Source: Setophaga petechia | Taxonomy: Eukaryota > Chordata > Aves > Passeriformes > Parulidae | Direction of reading: 5' to 3' | NCBI GenBank assembly: GCA_024362935.1 | Contig: JANCRA010000014.1 | Coordinates: 10,905,258 to 10,969,257 of the forward strand | DNA: 64,000 nt | Part shown: one piece after another, positions 34,914 to 48,605 of the stretch | How the letters are laid out: every line of letters starts with the position of its first letter | Numbering within the stretch: position 1 is the first letter of the stretch | Notes under the pieces: model-generated | What the model saw: only the letters and a program-made list of their open reading frames with translations | The model's database searches: none | What the model was told of the DNA's origin: nothing | Translations under genes and position numbers: made by a program

Positions 34914-37900
34914 GTGAGGTTAAGAGAGCAATCATTTATCTTGTATTGATTTCTGGACACTATGTCCTAGATACATTCCAAGATAGAATGACAGCTTTCT
35001 GTTTTGTGTCGGTAAGAGAAGAAAATGACTAGCACCAGTACCCATTGTTTTCCTATCATATTTCCTTTTAGAAACATGCCACACTTAGATTTTTATTCAG
35101 ACAAGGAAATCCAAACAAGTTTATCACAGAAAAGGAGGGTTAGGGGATGGTTAATCAGCCATTTGTCTTTGCTGCTGGATAGTTGGGAGTCACAGGGTCA
35201 AAACTGAGCACAATTGGACCATTTGGTTTTATCTCAGGTAACCCTACATCTCTGGTAATTGAACCCATTTCACTCGGTCAGAGTTCCTGTCACTCATATT
35301 CAATGTCTGTCATTACTGAGAAATGCTTCATGACATATTACACTGACAGAACCACCACTGCAAGGCTAGAAAGAATCCCCAGGCACCAGAAGTAGAAGAC
35401 AATGGAAGCTTCTTTCAGACCAGTGATGTTTAACATTTTATGTGCTGACATTGTGACTGTAACCACAATATAACGAAAGCCTAGCAAATGGAAGATCAAA
35501 AAAATCCATAGTTTATCTGCTTCAGGGACTAGCAGGCAGCATCAGAAATAAAATGAACTGGCAGGTCCAAGGTTCCTTGCACATAACACTAAAATCCTTT
35601 GAAAAAGCTGTATGTATAAACACACACTTAATTCTAGACCTCAATACAACACTGATTTTATTTTGGATAGGCTTTACAACTACTACACCTCCCTTAACTA
35701 TGAGCATCCAAATCCTTCTCTTTCTGCTACTGCTTTTTTACTTATAAGCTGCAAACAGTAACAGGAGCACAACTTGCACACCTTCTGTTTCACTGAAGAT
35801 GATGGAAAACAGCCAAGCTTTTCTAACCTCTGAAACACTCCTGTACATAGAAATTGTAAATGCAAAAATTCCAGTTACCCTCTCACTTCTCAGCTTTACA
35901 ATCCTTACAAGTGATGCCCTAATTTATTTTCTCTGTAGATAAACTACTTCACTTTGCTAGGTCATTGCTGCAGCATTTGACAGGCACACCACTCACCTCT
36001 GCCACACCTGAATTCATCAGATACAGTCAAGACAGCTTCTTTGAGCCACACAAATTATTTGAAGGGTCTTTCTCAGGCTTAAAACCCTACCAATGTAGGA
36101 TATTAACAGAACATCAACATTCTATTAGCACATTGATTAGAATGCAGGGGATGGAAAGTTGAATTGGATGATAGGGGGAAAAAAATAAAAACGGCAACAA
36201 AGACATTGAAAATTTCATTGTCATCTTGATGGGCTTAGCTCAATTTTACCTTCTTAGAAGAATACTGAAGAAGGGTATTAACAAATCATTTAACTGCATC
36301 TCTTCAAGGAACTGATGTGAAAATTGATTTCACCATATTTAAAATTTCATTTTAAGAATCACCTTTAAACTAAAAGTTGCCCAATTTCAAAGACCCTTTG
36401 CTAAGTACGCAGCCCACATGTTAAGTCTGTATTAGCTACAACTGATTATTTGTAGTAGATTATTATACTGCTTAATGATGTCTGACCAATCAGCAGAGAG
36501 AAATAATTTCTTTCCATCCTGAGTGCCCTGAACAAAAAATAAACAGGATTAAATTCTGCTCCCAAATTTGGTAGAAGCCCAGAATTTCAGCTGAGATTAT
36601 TATATTAAACACTTATTGCTCAAGGCTGAAGCAAAAACCAAAGGAACATCAATAATGTGAACAGTTAGATTCCATTCTAAGATTATAATGAATTTCACAC
36701 AGAATAATGGAAAAATATCCCTAAACTAGATCTTTCATATTTTATTGAATCAATTTTGATTAATTTATAGGATTAAACTGAATTTTTGCACTGCTTTGAT
36801 GCAGTATGAGAGTGAATATTTTAAATAAAGGGTTGCCTGGAATTCTGAGATCAATGAGGAACTTTAGCATTATTCACTATCAGCCACAGAAATTGGAATG
36901 GAAAAGATAAAGTCATCTTGAACTATGAAATTGCAGTATGAAGAGCTAAGAAGATACTGCCTGAAGTTCATAAAAGTTCTAATATCAAGTACATTAGTTC
37001 TAAAGCAACCATTATTTTCACTTTAAGAATAAACTGTATTTCATTGTGAAGTACAAAAAAATCTTAAATAGATTTAGAAACTACAATTCACAGCAGTAAA
37101 AGCAGTTAAGATGTCCAGTAAGAAATATATGACAAACAGTAGCACAATAATTCAGCCATTAATAAATCTGGCACAATAACCATTATCTTGTCATAAAGTA
37201 AGATAATATATCACCAATCCCTCCATGCTGGACTTTATACTGTATTTATATGCTAAAAGCCTTCTTAGAAGCAGATGCTTCAATTCAAAGCTCCAAAACC
37301 CCACTGATATGTACTGGTGCTATTCAGCTATTCCTCAACACTTCTATACCTAAAGCAGGGAGCAGGTTTGGGAGCACTCTGGCCAAAGAATCAAAATGAA
37401 TGATATTCAGGTTATAGCTTAGCAGGGAAAAAAAGTGTTGCAACAATTTTTCTAATGCTGAAATACCATTTCACCAAATGTTCCTGTCAAGGCATGGTTT
37501 AATTACCTTGGCACCCATGCCACTTATAATCACCTGTCATTAGCAACAAGGCTTGCATCTGTTTACACGTCTGTCAGAAATGCCAGCCCAGCTCACATCT
37601 AAGGAAAACACAACTTTTGCTGGTGTGTGACCCCAGATGTGGAAAGCTCACCATAAACTTATTTACATCCAGGGCAAAACATTTCACAAATTTCAGCAGT
37701 AAAGATACTACAATGTTTTTGCCATAATGCTTTCCCAGCATGGATTTTGTAAACATGAAGCTTCTCTCTTTTTCATTGTCATATGTATTGGCAATTTCAT
37801 CTAGAAATTTCAAAATGTACAGTAAGGTAGAATACATAGTTTAACCTATACTAAAAAGAACTTTCTGGAGGTACAGAGTAATTACACTGTTGCTCTGATT

Positions 37901-40900
37901 CTTAAGTTATTTATAATTCAGAAGGACTGTTCTGAATGATATTCTGGCAAACTCTCCTCACTAGAATGACTCCTTGTGTATCAATTCCACATACATACCT
38001 GAAAGTCAGGTGTGCATGCACATGCATGTTGGGTGGTAGGTCAGTAACATCCTAAATTGAGGGGCAGAGTCTATTTTGATAGCTTTTATAATTTTAGGAC
38101 TCAAACTCCTGAGGCAAAATAAATGTAGTTCCCATTTGTGTCCTGTGCAACTGGAACGCTCACTCAAAGCTATTCTAGCTAGCTGGCAAATACCTTTAAA
38201 ACAAGTAAATCACAAAAGCAATTTTATGGCTCAGTCCTGCAAATACTCTCTGCTGCAGTACTTGCTCTTTAAAAGCCCAGCAGGTCACCTGTGAATCCAG
38301 AAGTGTTCTGAAGGATCAAAACTCTTAATAGGTGTCAGCACCCCAGGGCAATGCCCCACACAGAAGGGATGCACACCTGCCCTTTTCTTCATATAAGCAC
38401 ATGTATGGCACCCCAGGTGTCACTGCATTCTCACTCCTGCTTCAAGGACTGCAGACAGCTTTTTGTATACACTATTTCCAGCAAGTTAAAGGACCTTAAA
38501 TTAAGTCCTTCAGCTGCTAAAGAGAGAAATTTTAGTGTACAATATTTTCACATCTTTATAATGCTGAAAATAAAAGCTTGCAGGTACTACAGAAACATGC
38601 AGCTATGGTGAATACTACGATTTAAATACACTTTCTATCCTTGTAAGACACATGAAACAAAGCCAAGATCTCTCTGGTTTTACATTCTAGTGAAATCCAA
38701 ACTGTTCTGAAGGATTATAAATGGTTACTGTTTGTCTTGGCTCCTACCTATATCAGATTCAGACTGAAGAATCTTAGTGAATTATAAAGGATAAAGTGGA
38801 TATTTCTAAATTACAAGACTGCAATTCCAGTGGCTCAGCGTATCAGTTTTCTGTTTCATCTAAGTTTGCTGTGGAGAAAATTGTGGTATCTGACAACAAA
38901 GGATCGAAAACATTTACTTTCATGAGCCAAAAGCTTCTTGGCTCAATTATTTTGAAGATTAAACCCCCCACCCTCTCCAACCAAACAGATGAATATCAGT
39001 TACATTTTGTTAATGACTCAAAGGGACATAGGCTACCAACAGAACAGTTAGAACAGGATTTAAAGAGCACAGAATCAGAAAGGAATATTATTAAATTAAT
39101 CCAATGCTGAGTTTTAATCCTGGAGCCACATCTGTGTTTTTTATGTAACTTTTTGATTTGTACCATTGAAAAATTAGGGAAAGTGAGAGCTGCCATTGCA
39201 TCTTCTGTTTGATGGGGCGACGTAACACTTAGGACTGACAGCCTATCACCACTGAAATACAGCAGCCTTTGTTTACTTGGGGGTTTTTATGTGACATTAA
39301 CAACTTCTTGGCCAGAGAGCCAGGCCAGGTTAGTGACACGTTAGCACTGCTCCCATCCAGAGCAGAAGGAGAATGCAGCATCTGTGAGGGCAGCACAGAC
39401 CAGTAGTGCCAGCTTGTGTTTCACCCAGAGTCAATCACCAGGGCTGGATTAACCAGGAGGAAAGACAATCAGCACACATCAGAATGAAAACTCCTTCCTC
39501 TAGGCTTGTACCAAACTCATAACTGAATAACCAACACCATAATCACAACTTCAGCTGAAACACAAAGCTCACAGTACCATTAACACTGATTTCCTACAGT
39601 CACTACAGTTTGCTGAGTGGTGAGAATAATTAAAGTTGTGTGGTTTGACAACCTGAAACCAGTTAGAAGTGTTCCAGAGACCAGGGTAACCAATGCTGAG
39701 GATCCCTGCTTTACAGAAACCTGCACAAGTCAACCATGATTGCTTCCTCTGCTCAGCAATAACTGATTTCATAGAAAATCTGAAAATCAGAGTGCTTAGT
39801 ACAGAACAGGACAGACCAGGATCATTTTAATGCTAAACTGCACTATAAATTCTGTAGATTATGGACCATAAAGGATTCTTCCAAATGCTCCCTCAATCAG
39901 CACATGGTCAAAAACATGAACCAGATCATTATTAATTTATTATAAATTACTCTTTATATTCTACCCCCTCCTAATACATGATGAATATGACCAGACAAGA
40001 TTAATTAAAAATCAAAAAATGGAAAAGTATGAGGACCAATAATGCATAGATGGCAAGGCAAGGAGGAAGCAGAGAATAAAAATTTCTAGGGGAAAAACCC
40101 AAGAACTTCCCCTCGGGCCTTTGCTGAAAGCACTGAAATCCATAAGAAAAATATGAAGAAGTTAAGCTGGTGGGTTTAATTTGGACTGAATGCCAAAGAG
40201 TTTTTGAGCAGCATTTCAATATGACTGCTATTGTAACTGGTTAGACAGAGAACCTCACTGACTACTAATCAAAGACCATGTAAGTTATTCCATTTCTAGA
40301 ATGTCTCTGTCTGAATGTGGCTCAGTTCCACATACACAAACCTAGAGTTTCCTCCTTCCACTCCATTATTCAACAGCAATTACAGTTGGGATGTTATGGA
40401 AGAACCACCCAAAGTTCCAGGTCCTAATTTAAGGTGATACACAGCTACCTGGAGTTTATGGGTACTTCCTCCCATGAGATGCATTCAACCACAGGGAAAA
40501 AAAATCCCTAACCTGTATTAATTGTAAAAGCTCCTTATGATTAAGCTCTTCACTGTCCTATAATTAAAATAATTATTACAAATAACTGTTCCCTAAAAGT
40601 AAGCTTGTGGATACAGATTTCAACTGTGAACCATCTGGTTGTAGTTTTCCACCTTCCAGCATGGATGGTGGTACCAGTCGTACACCCTAAAATGAAGTTT
40701 TAAAAAATTTTATCAATACACAGAGCATTCAAGTAATGAACCCCAGAAGTCTCAGCTTCCTAAGATATTTCTGCATTGGAAAAGACAGATGATTCCTGGA
40801 AGGCAAGCTAGCATTTCTGCAGCAAACATTACCCCAGTCTAGCACAGGACATAAAACTTGCCATTTGCACCATTAGGTTTGCCAGGACAAATGAGGGGCT

Positions 40901-41442
40901 GGGGGTGATGTATGGCACAGGAAGGCAACCACAGCTGTTGGCTTCTGCAGAGGAGGGCGTAGGTGCTCTGCACCTGAGTCTGCAAATATTTATTAAGCCC
41001 TTAACAGTGAGGTTGTGATGTTCAGAACAGCCACTGCTGAAAACCATTATCTATGGGTAATTAACTATGTCAGGACACTGAGGTCCTAACATGAGGTCCT
41101 CATAATTCCCCACTAAGGGAAAGACCGTACAACATTATTATAATATATTAGTAATATTTAACAACAGGATCATACTATTTGTGTTTTAATAATGAAGGCT
41201 GAACACCATAGCTGGGTTTAAATTAATATTAGTTTCTGATAGTGCAGTTTAAGCCAAGCTTAGCAAATTCTCAGTTTGTGGTGCTACTAAGCAATGTGAT
41301 ACTGCAATACAAAATGACAACATCTAATTAGAAAATTATTTTACTTATAAATAAATCATTTGTGTACTTGCAGGTTTAATTATTATTAATACATTTTTTT
41401 CTATCGTTTGCCAGAAGTCTAAACTTGTTGGGAGGACAAATG
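34914..41442. other. AT-rich non-coding stretch
   Basis: Nothing firmly recognised. The 104-codon plus frame at 38796-39110 has a balanced, protein-like composition but no splice sites and no known motif. On the minus strand 37999-38051 is bracketed by an acceptor and a GTATGT donor; one frame is open (17 codons), but it is too short to support. A 12-base palindrome (TGTGCATGCACA) lies at 38011. Confidence 0.55.
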
Positions 41443-41459
41443 AAAAAAAAAAAAAAAAA
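41443..41459. repeat. A17 homopolymer
   Basis: Uninterrupted run of 17 A in AT-rich sequence. Confidence 0.97.
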
Positions 41460-42092
41460 GAAATTCCTATTTTTAACTTGACCAAAATAATTCACTTGAA
41501 CTTTGGAAGCCCTTGTATTTTTTTCAACCAATTTTTAGAAACAGCTAGGAAAAAAAAATTTCATCACGCAATAAAAAGGTTTTTTGACACATGAAGACAA
41601 AAGCTTCAGGCCGTTTATTAAGACTACTTCCTACTGTGTTGGGCTTTGTTTTATCTCATAATTAAAATCACACCTGAGCTGGGCCATCTGTGAGAGTGTA
41701 TTAAGTTTCTTACAAAACATGAAAATCCTTTCATTTTTTTCCATACAAACGCCAATAAATCTTGTAGGGTTATTTTTTTGTGTGTGACACAGAAAAATAA
41801 TATGCTTAAATAAAGGCCAGGCTTTGAGCAAAAAAATGAGCAGGCAAACAAAATTATTTTTTTGTATTCATCTTCAATCTCCCTCATAATAATTGATGTA
41901 TTTTTAAAAATTGTACACCTAATTTTTATTTTTTTTAAATATTTGACAGCATGCTGTTTTCTTACAGTTTCTTTTGTAGGATAAAAATAAGAATTAGTAA
42001 AAATTGAAGGAAGAATTTTTCATATCAGGTAGCAATTAAGAGTGTGCAGAAAAAGTCAGTCAACACCTTTTAAGATCACCATCTATCTTAGC

Positions 42093-42112
42093 ATGCTAAT
42101 GCATATGCTAAT
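42093..42112 (+). promoter_or_regulatory. paired POU/octamer-like sites
   Basis: ATGCTAAT at 42093-42100 recurs at 42105-42112 with a four-base spacer (GCAT). ATGC(A/T)AAT is the octamer consensus bound by POU-domain factors such as the Brn and Oct families. Two identical sites in tandem within 20 bases are more suggestive than one. A single ATGCTAAT also occurs near 28987. No gene here links it to a target. Confidence 0.3.
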
Positions 42113-45100
42113 AGATTCCAGTGAGAAAAAAGAGAAGTTACATATTTCATAAACACAGGGACATCATAAAGTTCAAAGGGGAAGTTGGTTTTCTTTTGCT
42201 GGATTTTTTTTGTTTGTTTTGGCCAGTATTTTATTTGCTTTAAAATACTCTGATGAGATACCAAGAGGATTTCATTGAACAGACAGTGAACAGAGAAAGA
42301 AATTCTAAGTATAGACCAACTCCATCAATAGAATGTCTTCAACAAAATACTTCTGTGTCTGCAGTCACACTGAAAGACAAGAGGACCTGAATTCATGCTG
42401 AAACTCAGAGAAACACTTTGAGTAGCTTGCTTTGAACATGTGAAAACTCACATTCATTATTTTATTTATATTGTTTCAAGCTGTTTTGCTTCAAAGAAAC
42501 TATAAATGTTCTTTAAATGATCTTGTTTCACACTTCTGCTGAGTCAGGAACCAAATGCATACCAACATCTTGTTTCTTAATCATGTAACTTTGAATACAC
42601 AATTCAATTTGCACAGTATTATGGTAGGCAAGCAATCCCACTCAAAGTTTTACACTTCTCAGCCAATGCAAATGCTAGAATGGCTGTCCTAGAGAAAAAA
42701 CAGGTCAGAAGGCCCTAAAATGGCAGTGAAGAACAGTGATTCTCCATCTGAAGAGTCTAAAGAGCTAGGTATAGGAATATTTTGAAATAAAATATTATAA
42801 AATGTATTTCACACCAAAACATCCTATATTTGAGCACAATAAGAGAGAAGCAGTATTGATGATTTGTTTTCACAGGCAAACTGAACAAGCAAATGGTCAA
42901 CAGCATTCAGCACTCCAATGGTTTCACTAGATTTAAACTGCACAAAGGCCTTCCCCCCATGCTACCTGAGCAAAAAATTAACTATTAACAAGCAGAAAAT
43001 TATAACCCCCATTCTTTTGTTTTTACAAGAATATTAAAATCACAATTTCTTTATACATTTTGAAGCATCAAGCTTCAACAGCGATCTGCACAACCTATCA
43101 CAGATTTTAATGCCTTTTATATTCATGTACATTGGAGCTACAATTATTATCCTTGTAAATTCATTTACCTGATAATGCACTTAACTGGCAAACAGTTCAG
43201 TTTGTATTCTTTTAAATTACTTATTTTACTTCAAACAGAAGTCTAAATTCTGTGTCATAAATAAGAATAAAGTCAAAAACCAATCCCTCAAATCCTTGTT
43301 TTCCAAGTGTTTTTTGGAATCCAATGACTAATACTGAGGCTATTTTGAAAATTAAGTCTTTCTTGATAATAGAACATATTGAGTCACGGCAAGCAAGAAA
43401 CAGCAATATTTTTTAAATGTATCTGCCTGTGAAACTAAGTGGTTTGGATTCAACTCTTAAGTTGTTCTCTTTCCAATTATGTTACAGGCAATTCAATCCA
43501 TTTTTGTAAAAAAAAATTTTCAATACTTCATCATTTTCTTTCCAAATGCAGATTTTTCCTATCAAAGATAACCAAGAGCTAAAAAATAAAGGCACTTTTT
43601 CTCTAAAACAAAAAAAGCTTGTCTCATTCAATTGCATAAAAATTTCCTTGTATTTAAAAGCCAATTACTTTGGCAATGACTATTTAATGTGTCAAATTAA
43701 AGCCACAAAGATTTCTCAAATCAGATGTGTCTCTTTCTGTGACAGCATTGCAACCAAAGTCTGAGATTCCACCACCAGAAAATGTGAAGGATATTTATCA
43801 GGACCTGTGCTCTAATTCTGTTCTCAATCCCACTAACTCAAATCAAGAGTGACTCTCTCAAACTCAGTATTGCAATGGTGCAAAATCAAGCTGGGAACGG
43901 ACCATGATGACAATAATCCAAATAATTTCACTGCTGAGTATCCAAAACCGTAACATTTATTTTGTTTAAAAACATGTGGAAGTATTTCCTAAGAAATCAG
44001 TATGGACATCTGAGCTCTCAGACCTCTCTCCTGCCCCCAGCCTTCTGTGCATGCACGAACTCATGAGAAAATCACTACAGCAGCTGCAGGTACCCCTGGC
44101 TGTGATGCAGAACCCTAACTGGGAGCACCCCAACAAGGGAGGGTTTCCTTGGCAATATTTATGGATAATCTCTGTTTACAGGCTGACATCCTACAGGGTA
44201 GGAGAGAATAACACACGTGACCAGGTGAAGAAACCCCACATTAAATGGAATATATTCCAGCAACACCTAGAACTTCTTTCTCTTCTGTGGGGCATAAGGA
44301 AAGGATGACACCAAAAAGGAACTTTGTGAACAACACCTCTGGGCCTGCTCTTGAGGCAATCCTGTTTGTACACTTAGCCCAAGGCTCTGCCCATTGCAGC
44401 CCTTCCCTCTAAATAAACCAAACAAATAGAAATACAGAGTTCTTTCAATTGAAACATAGTGGTTTCTTCTGGGAACAAACCAAAATGTGTGCAGTTGACT
44501 CTGAGAAAAGGATGGAATTCTAAAAAATATAACAAAGCATATTTACTGTAAATTCCAAGGGAAAAGAAATAAAGAACATACATTAGAAGTGTAGTGATTT
44601 TTAGGCTCTAATGAGCCTTTTTTCCCCTTTTTAAACATATAATAAGTCTAATTTACAATGTCAGCACTATTTTGAAAATGTTTTCTTCCCTGTGTAATGA
44701 AAAATCAAAAATAATTAAAACTGAATGAAGACTGTCAAAGCAAACAAACAATATAAATTTAGATGAATTATCCTACTGTTTTTCATTATTGTGTTTGTTC
44801 ATTTTCCCCTCAATTGAATTCATAACATTTACTCATTCACAATGGGTCTGTACATTCACATCTGCACAGTGGTTGCCTATGGAAAAGTATCAGCTTTCAC
44901 TATTCCTTCTCATGTGCCCTCCCAGCTGTAAATGAGGTTAGGAAACAACACCATAAACACAGAAGGCCTTTCGAAAGGTAAAAGAGTGGAAGAATAAAAA
45001 GCCTCTCAGGAAATTTGATTTGCACTTGGGTTTTACTCTTAAAGGAACACCCAAAGCTTAACACCATTTAAAACTATTGAAATACAAAATATTAAAGGAA

Positions 45101-45539
45101 GAGACAGCAGACTAAGCCATTTTATTCTATGGTAGTCTTGTGTTATTGCTACAAAGAGCCAAAAAAGGCATTATAGCAATAATAAAAGTGTATTACTAAA
45201 ATATAAATAGCACTGAATGCCAATGTCATTGTTCTGAGCAATGGGCTGCTTTATTTTTATTATTGCCCCTCACTTTTATTTCTTTTTAAGAAATGAGTGC
45301 TTGCAATTCCTTCAGCAAAAAAAAACAGGACACACACACACAGATGTCATAAATAATGCCCATATAAACCCATGCTAATTTATTTAATGTGAAACTCCAA
45401 CACAAATTACTTAGCAGTGAAATTGCACCTCCTCTCATTGTGTATGCGAAATAAAGGCGAACAGATGTGCTCTTCCAGACCAAGCTATTGCTACAATTAA
45501 ACCAACAGTCATTTTACAAACCAGCGAGCTATTTCATGT
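42113..45539. other. AT-rich non-coding stretch
   Basis: No gene recognised. Runs of T and A with scattered ATTA cores. The 110-codon plus frame at 43976-44308 begins in AT-rich DNA and matches nothing I know. Confidence 0.55.
45330..45342. repeat. short (AC)6 repeat
   Basis: Six AC units, below the length usually polymorphic. A similar short CA stretch lies at 30929-30939. Confidence 0.85.
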
Positions 45540-46200
45540 GCCTCTACAGTGCTAATCATCCTTTCTGCACCAGCCCAGCCCAACAGAACAGTGAGTTATT
45601 TATAGAGTTATCTATCTTGCACTTTGCAGATGATGCCTAACATTATGACAACAGTGAAAAGGTCTCCGTACCTGCCTACCTAAAACAAGTTTCTGTAAAG
45701 TAATGAATAGAGACAGCTTGGGGACTATCCACCTGCACTGCCTGCCTTTTACTGCCTGCAAAGTGAAACCACAAGGGACTGGCAGAAGGTACTTGTCTGA
45801 CAGGGCCAGGACAGCCTTTCTCCTCAGTGACAGCCTGGGCCTCGCCTCTTAAACCTGACCCACCATAATTCCTTCACAATGCAGCAGCGAGGCAGCTGAC
45901 AGTAGCAGCTGCACCTCCTAAGCGAGATGGATGGAATTTTCATAACTAGTTCCCCAAGTTACATTTTACCTTCAAGATAATTTATGAGCTGCTGTGGAGC
46001 CTTGAAGAGACAATATGCTTGCCATAAAATTAACTGTAACAGTCTTGTAGGTTATAATTAACACTGGGAGGGTAGCACCAACTGGATGAAACACATGGCA
46101 TAATTGATGGTGAAACTGGAAATTAAGGAAGCTAACAATATCATTACTGTGCACATCACTTTAGTGAAACCTATGCTTTCCAGGGGTTAATTACAATCCC
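45540..46200. promoter_or_regulatory. possible enhancer-like non-coding block
   Basis: The base composition is more balanced than the surroundings, with no simple repeats and no credible open frame. Homeodomain-type cores occur at 46055 (TAATTAAC), 46101 (TAATTGAT) and 46187 (TTAATTA), with GATA-like TTATCTATC near 45607. The sequence resembles the conserved non-coding elements of developmental gene deserts. I cannot measure conservation, so this is an inference from composition and motif density only. Confidence 0.25.
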
Positions 46201-48581
46201 CTTCCAACGTACACACGCTGACGGGGAGTGGATGAGTGTCACAGCTAGGAGGAGGCAGGTTTGCTGGCAAGGCCACCTTGCACCTGGACTGATGTATATA
46301 TTGTTTTTTTTGCCTGGAAGAGATATACATGTCAAAGCAGCAGCACCAGCACCTGAACATCTGGCAGCAGGCACACTGTAGCTCAGAGATAGATGATTGC
46401 TCAAGCCTCATAGAATATTTCATTTTCACTGCAGCCAGCAGACTTAATGGCGAAGAAGAAAAAATCCTCTGTGAGATTTCACTTAATGACACACATTATT
46501 AATTTAAATGACTTGAGCAAAGAAAAACATTTTAACTTTATATTGCTGTAACTTAGCAGCAAATTAAGATCTTTTTTTCATCAGCGTATTATCATTTTGG
46601 TTTATTACATTAGTCTTTAGAAACATGCAGAGCCATCTTTTTAGAATCTCACCTTTCAAGGGAATACTGAACTGAAGATGCAATGCTAGTGAGCTAGTTA
46701 ATGAGAAATAATATTATAAACTGCTACCATCTTTAGGAAGGTGAACATGCAATTCATGTGCCTGCATCCAAGACTATTCTCTAGACAAGGCTTAAAGAAT
46801 CATTAGTGAAATGTATTTTTTTGAATCCTTCAAATTATTTCTATGAAACTTTTTTTTTTTGTCCCTGGACAACACGCATGAAATTGTACAGATAAATGAT
46901 GCAACAGTGTCACCTACAGGCAAGCAAAACAGTCAAAAACCTCCTCCAATATTGCACCCTCTTACCTCTCAAATCCTTCTCCTCCCCTGCTTTCCCCTCC
47001 TCCAACCAACCCCTCAATCCCTAATAATACACACCTGGATTTGGGGATTATCCATATCTCAAAGTAGAAAAAAAGGGGCAAATACCTAAAGTGCTTTCAG
47101 GATGGTCTAATATAAAATACTTAGATCTTTTAGGCAGCACACTGTGCCTTACAATAAACATGCTGAGCAGCCAGCAAGTCATCTGCACTGGAGTGGGGAC
47201 TTGGATTGCTTCATCTCTCCTGAGCACTTGCTCAAACTCATGTTAACTAGCTGATCAAAAATAATTCTGATAAAAATATTCTTTATATCTCAGGAAGACC
47301 AAATGCTGACATTATTAAATACGAGAAGACCAAAAAAAAAAAAAAAAAAAAAAAAGAAAATATTGACTTGCCTAAAAACAACTGGCAAAAACTTGTCCAG
47401 AAAACACCCTCCAACATTATTTGGCACTAAATCCAATTCCAGCATATTATGGGCATCATTGATGGATCCATTCAGCTTAACCTTGCAGAAAAAATAGAAC
47501 ATGCTCTTATTGGTAGCTCTTAGAATTCTCAGAAGTCTCATTTTCCAACAGAATACTCTTTTCTCCTAGTATTTCTGCCCTCACTTAAACACTCAATAGA
47601 CTTTCTTGGCTTCTACCACAAACTCTGCATTTTGAGACCCTGTTTCTCAATCTTTTTGATACTAATCAAGACACCTTTTTGTTTCAATTATTTCTTATAT
47701 ATCTGCATATCTCTAAAAGAGTTCTCAGTTGGCCAAGTTACTCAAGTAAGTTGCACAGAGTTATGATAGGATTTTCTACTATTATTATTACATACGCTCT
47801 AAGCACTGGTCCCATTTGGGGCTGCTATCATTTATCAAAATAAGACAAATAATATGAGAACAATTTATGTTCTGCAACAGGTCCCCAAGTTCTCTGTTTT
47901 TACAGAACCTCTTAAGTTTAAGAAATGCTAACTTCCCTTTTTAGCTATATTAAAACATCAGCATAGTTCATAATTTAATAATTCCATAGCAATGATACAT
48001 TAAGTATTAAAAATTCATACAAAATAAATGGAACAAATAATAGCCAAATCAAACTCTTCAAATGCCCAAAAGATCTCATTAGCAGTGAAAATAAGCAAGT
48101 AAATCAAATCCTATTCTCTGGTTCATCTTATTTTCTCAGATTAGTTGATACATCTCCAAGCCACACCTTGACCTCCTTGTGGACTGCACTTCCCTCTCAC
48201 CAATGCTGTTAAGATTGCCCAGGAATTCACCCTCTCTCCCAGTACATAAATATCTGCATGTGCTACCATGACTTTAATGCAAGCAAGCTGCAGAGCAATG
48301 CAACAGCCTGACGCTGTTTTTTACCCACAGCAATCCCTGACATTCACTGGCTCATCACCACCATGGCCTGAGCTGCTCAGAGCACTGACTGCACCTTGCT
48401 CAGTTGCAACATCCATTGAATTTTTGGCTGCTCCAGACGTGCCAGCAAGGGTAGCAATTAGTGTCAGTGTGGCAGTTGCTGTATGTGATCCACACTGCCT
48501 ACCAGGGCTGGGGAACCCATGCATTTTACAGAGGGCATCAAACACAGACCCCCAGTGGGAATCATCTCTGGCACTACCTAC
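46201..48581. other. non-coding stretch
   Basis: The first 600 bases continue the varied, repeat-free composition of the enhancer-like block. The A24 run follows at 47332. At 48250-48580 the composition becomes more balanced, with long overlapping frames on both strands (105 codons each). Neither is recognisable. Confidence 0.5.
47332..47355. repeat. A24 homopolymer
   Basis: Uninterrupted run of 24 A. The preceding bases (CGAGAAGACC) carry no retroposon signature. Confidence 0.97.
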
Positions 48582-48605
48582 CTGAACCATATTTAAACTG
48601 CTGAC
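48582..48605 (-). other. possible 24-base micro-exon (minus strand)
   Basis: Read on the minus strand, GGCTTTTGTTTTCAG precedes 24 bases that end in CAG followed by GTAGGT, a strong acceptor and donor around an in-phase micro-exon. The peptide is VSSLNMVQ in frame. About 150 bases upstream on the same strand another acceptor-donor pair flanks 32 bases. Micro-exons in large neuronal genes look like this, but such short pairs also arise by chance. Confidence 0.15.

Noticed and set aside
37999..38051. 53-base minus-strand segment between acceptor and GTATGT donor
   Set aside because: One frame is open over 17 codons only. Such short pairs are common by chance.
38796..39110. 104-codon plus-strand frame with protein-like composition
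   Set aside because: No promoter, splice site or known motif. A single-exon gene of this size without any such signal is not supportable.
44040..44052. GTGCATGCAC palindrome
   Set aside because: Ten-base palindrome of a common type; not unusual in 64 kb.
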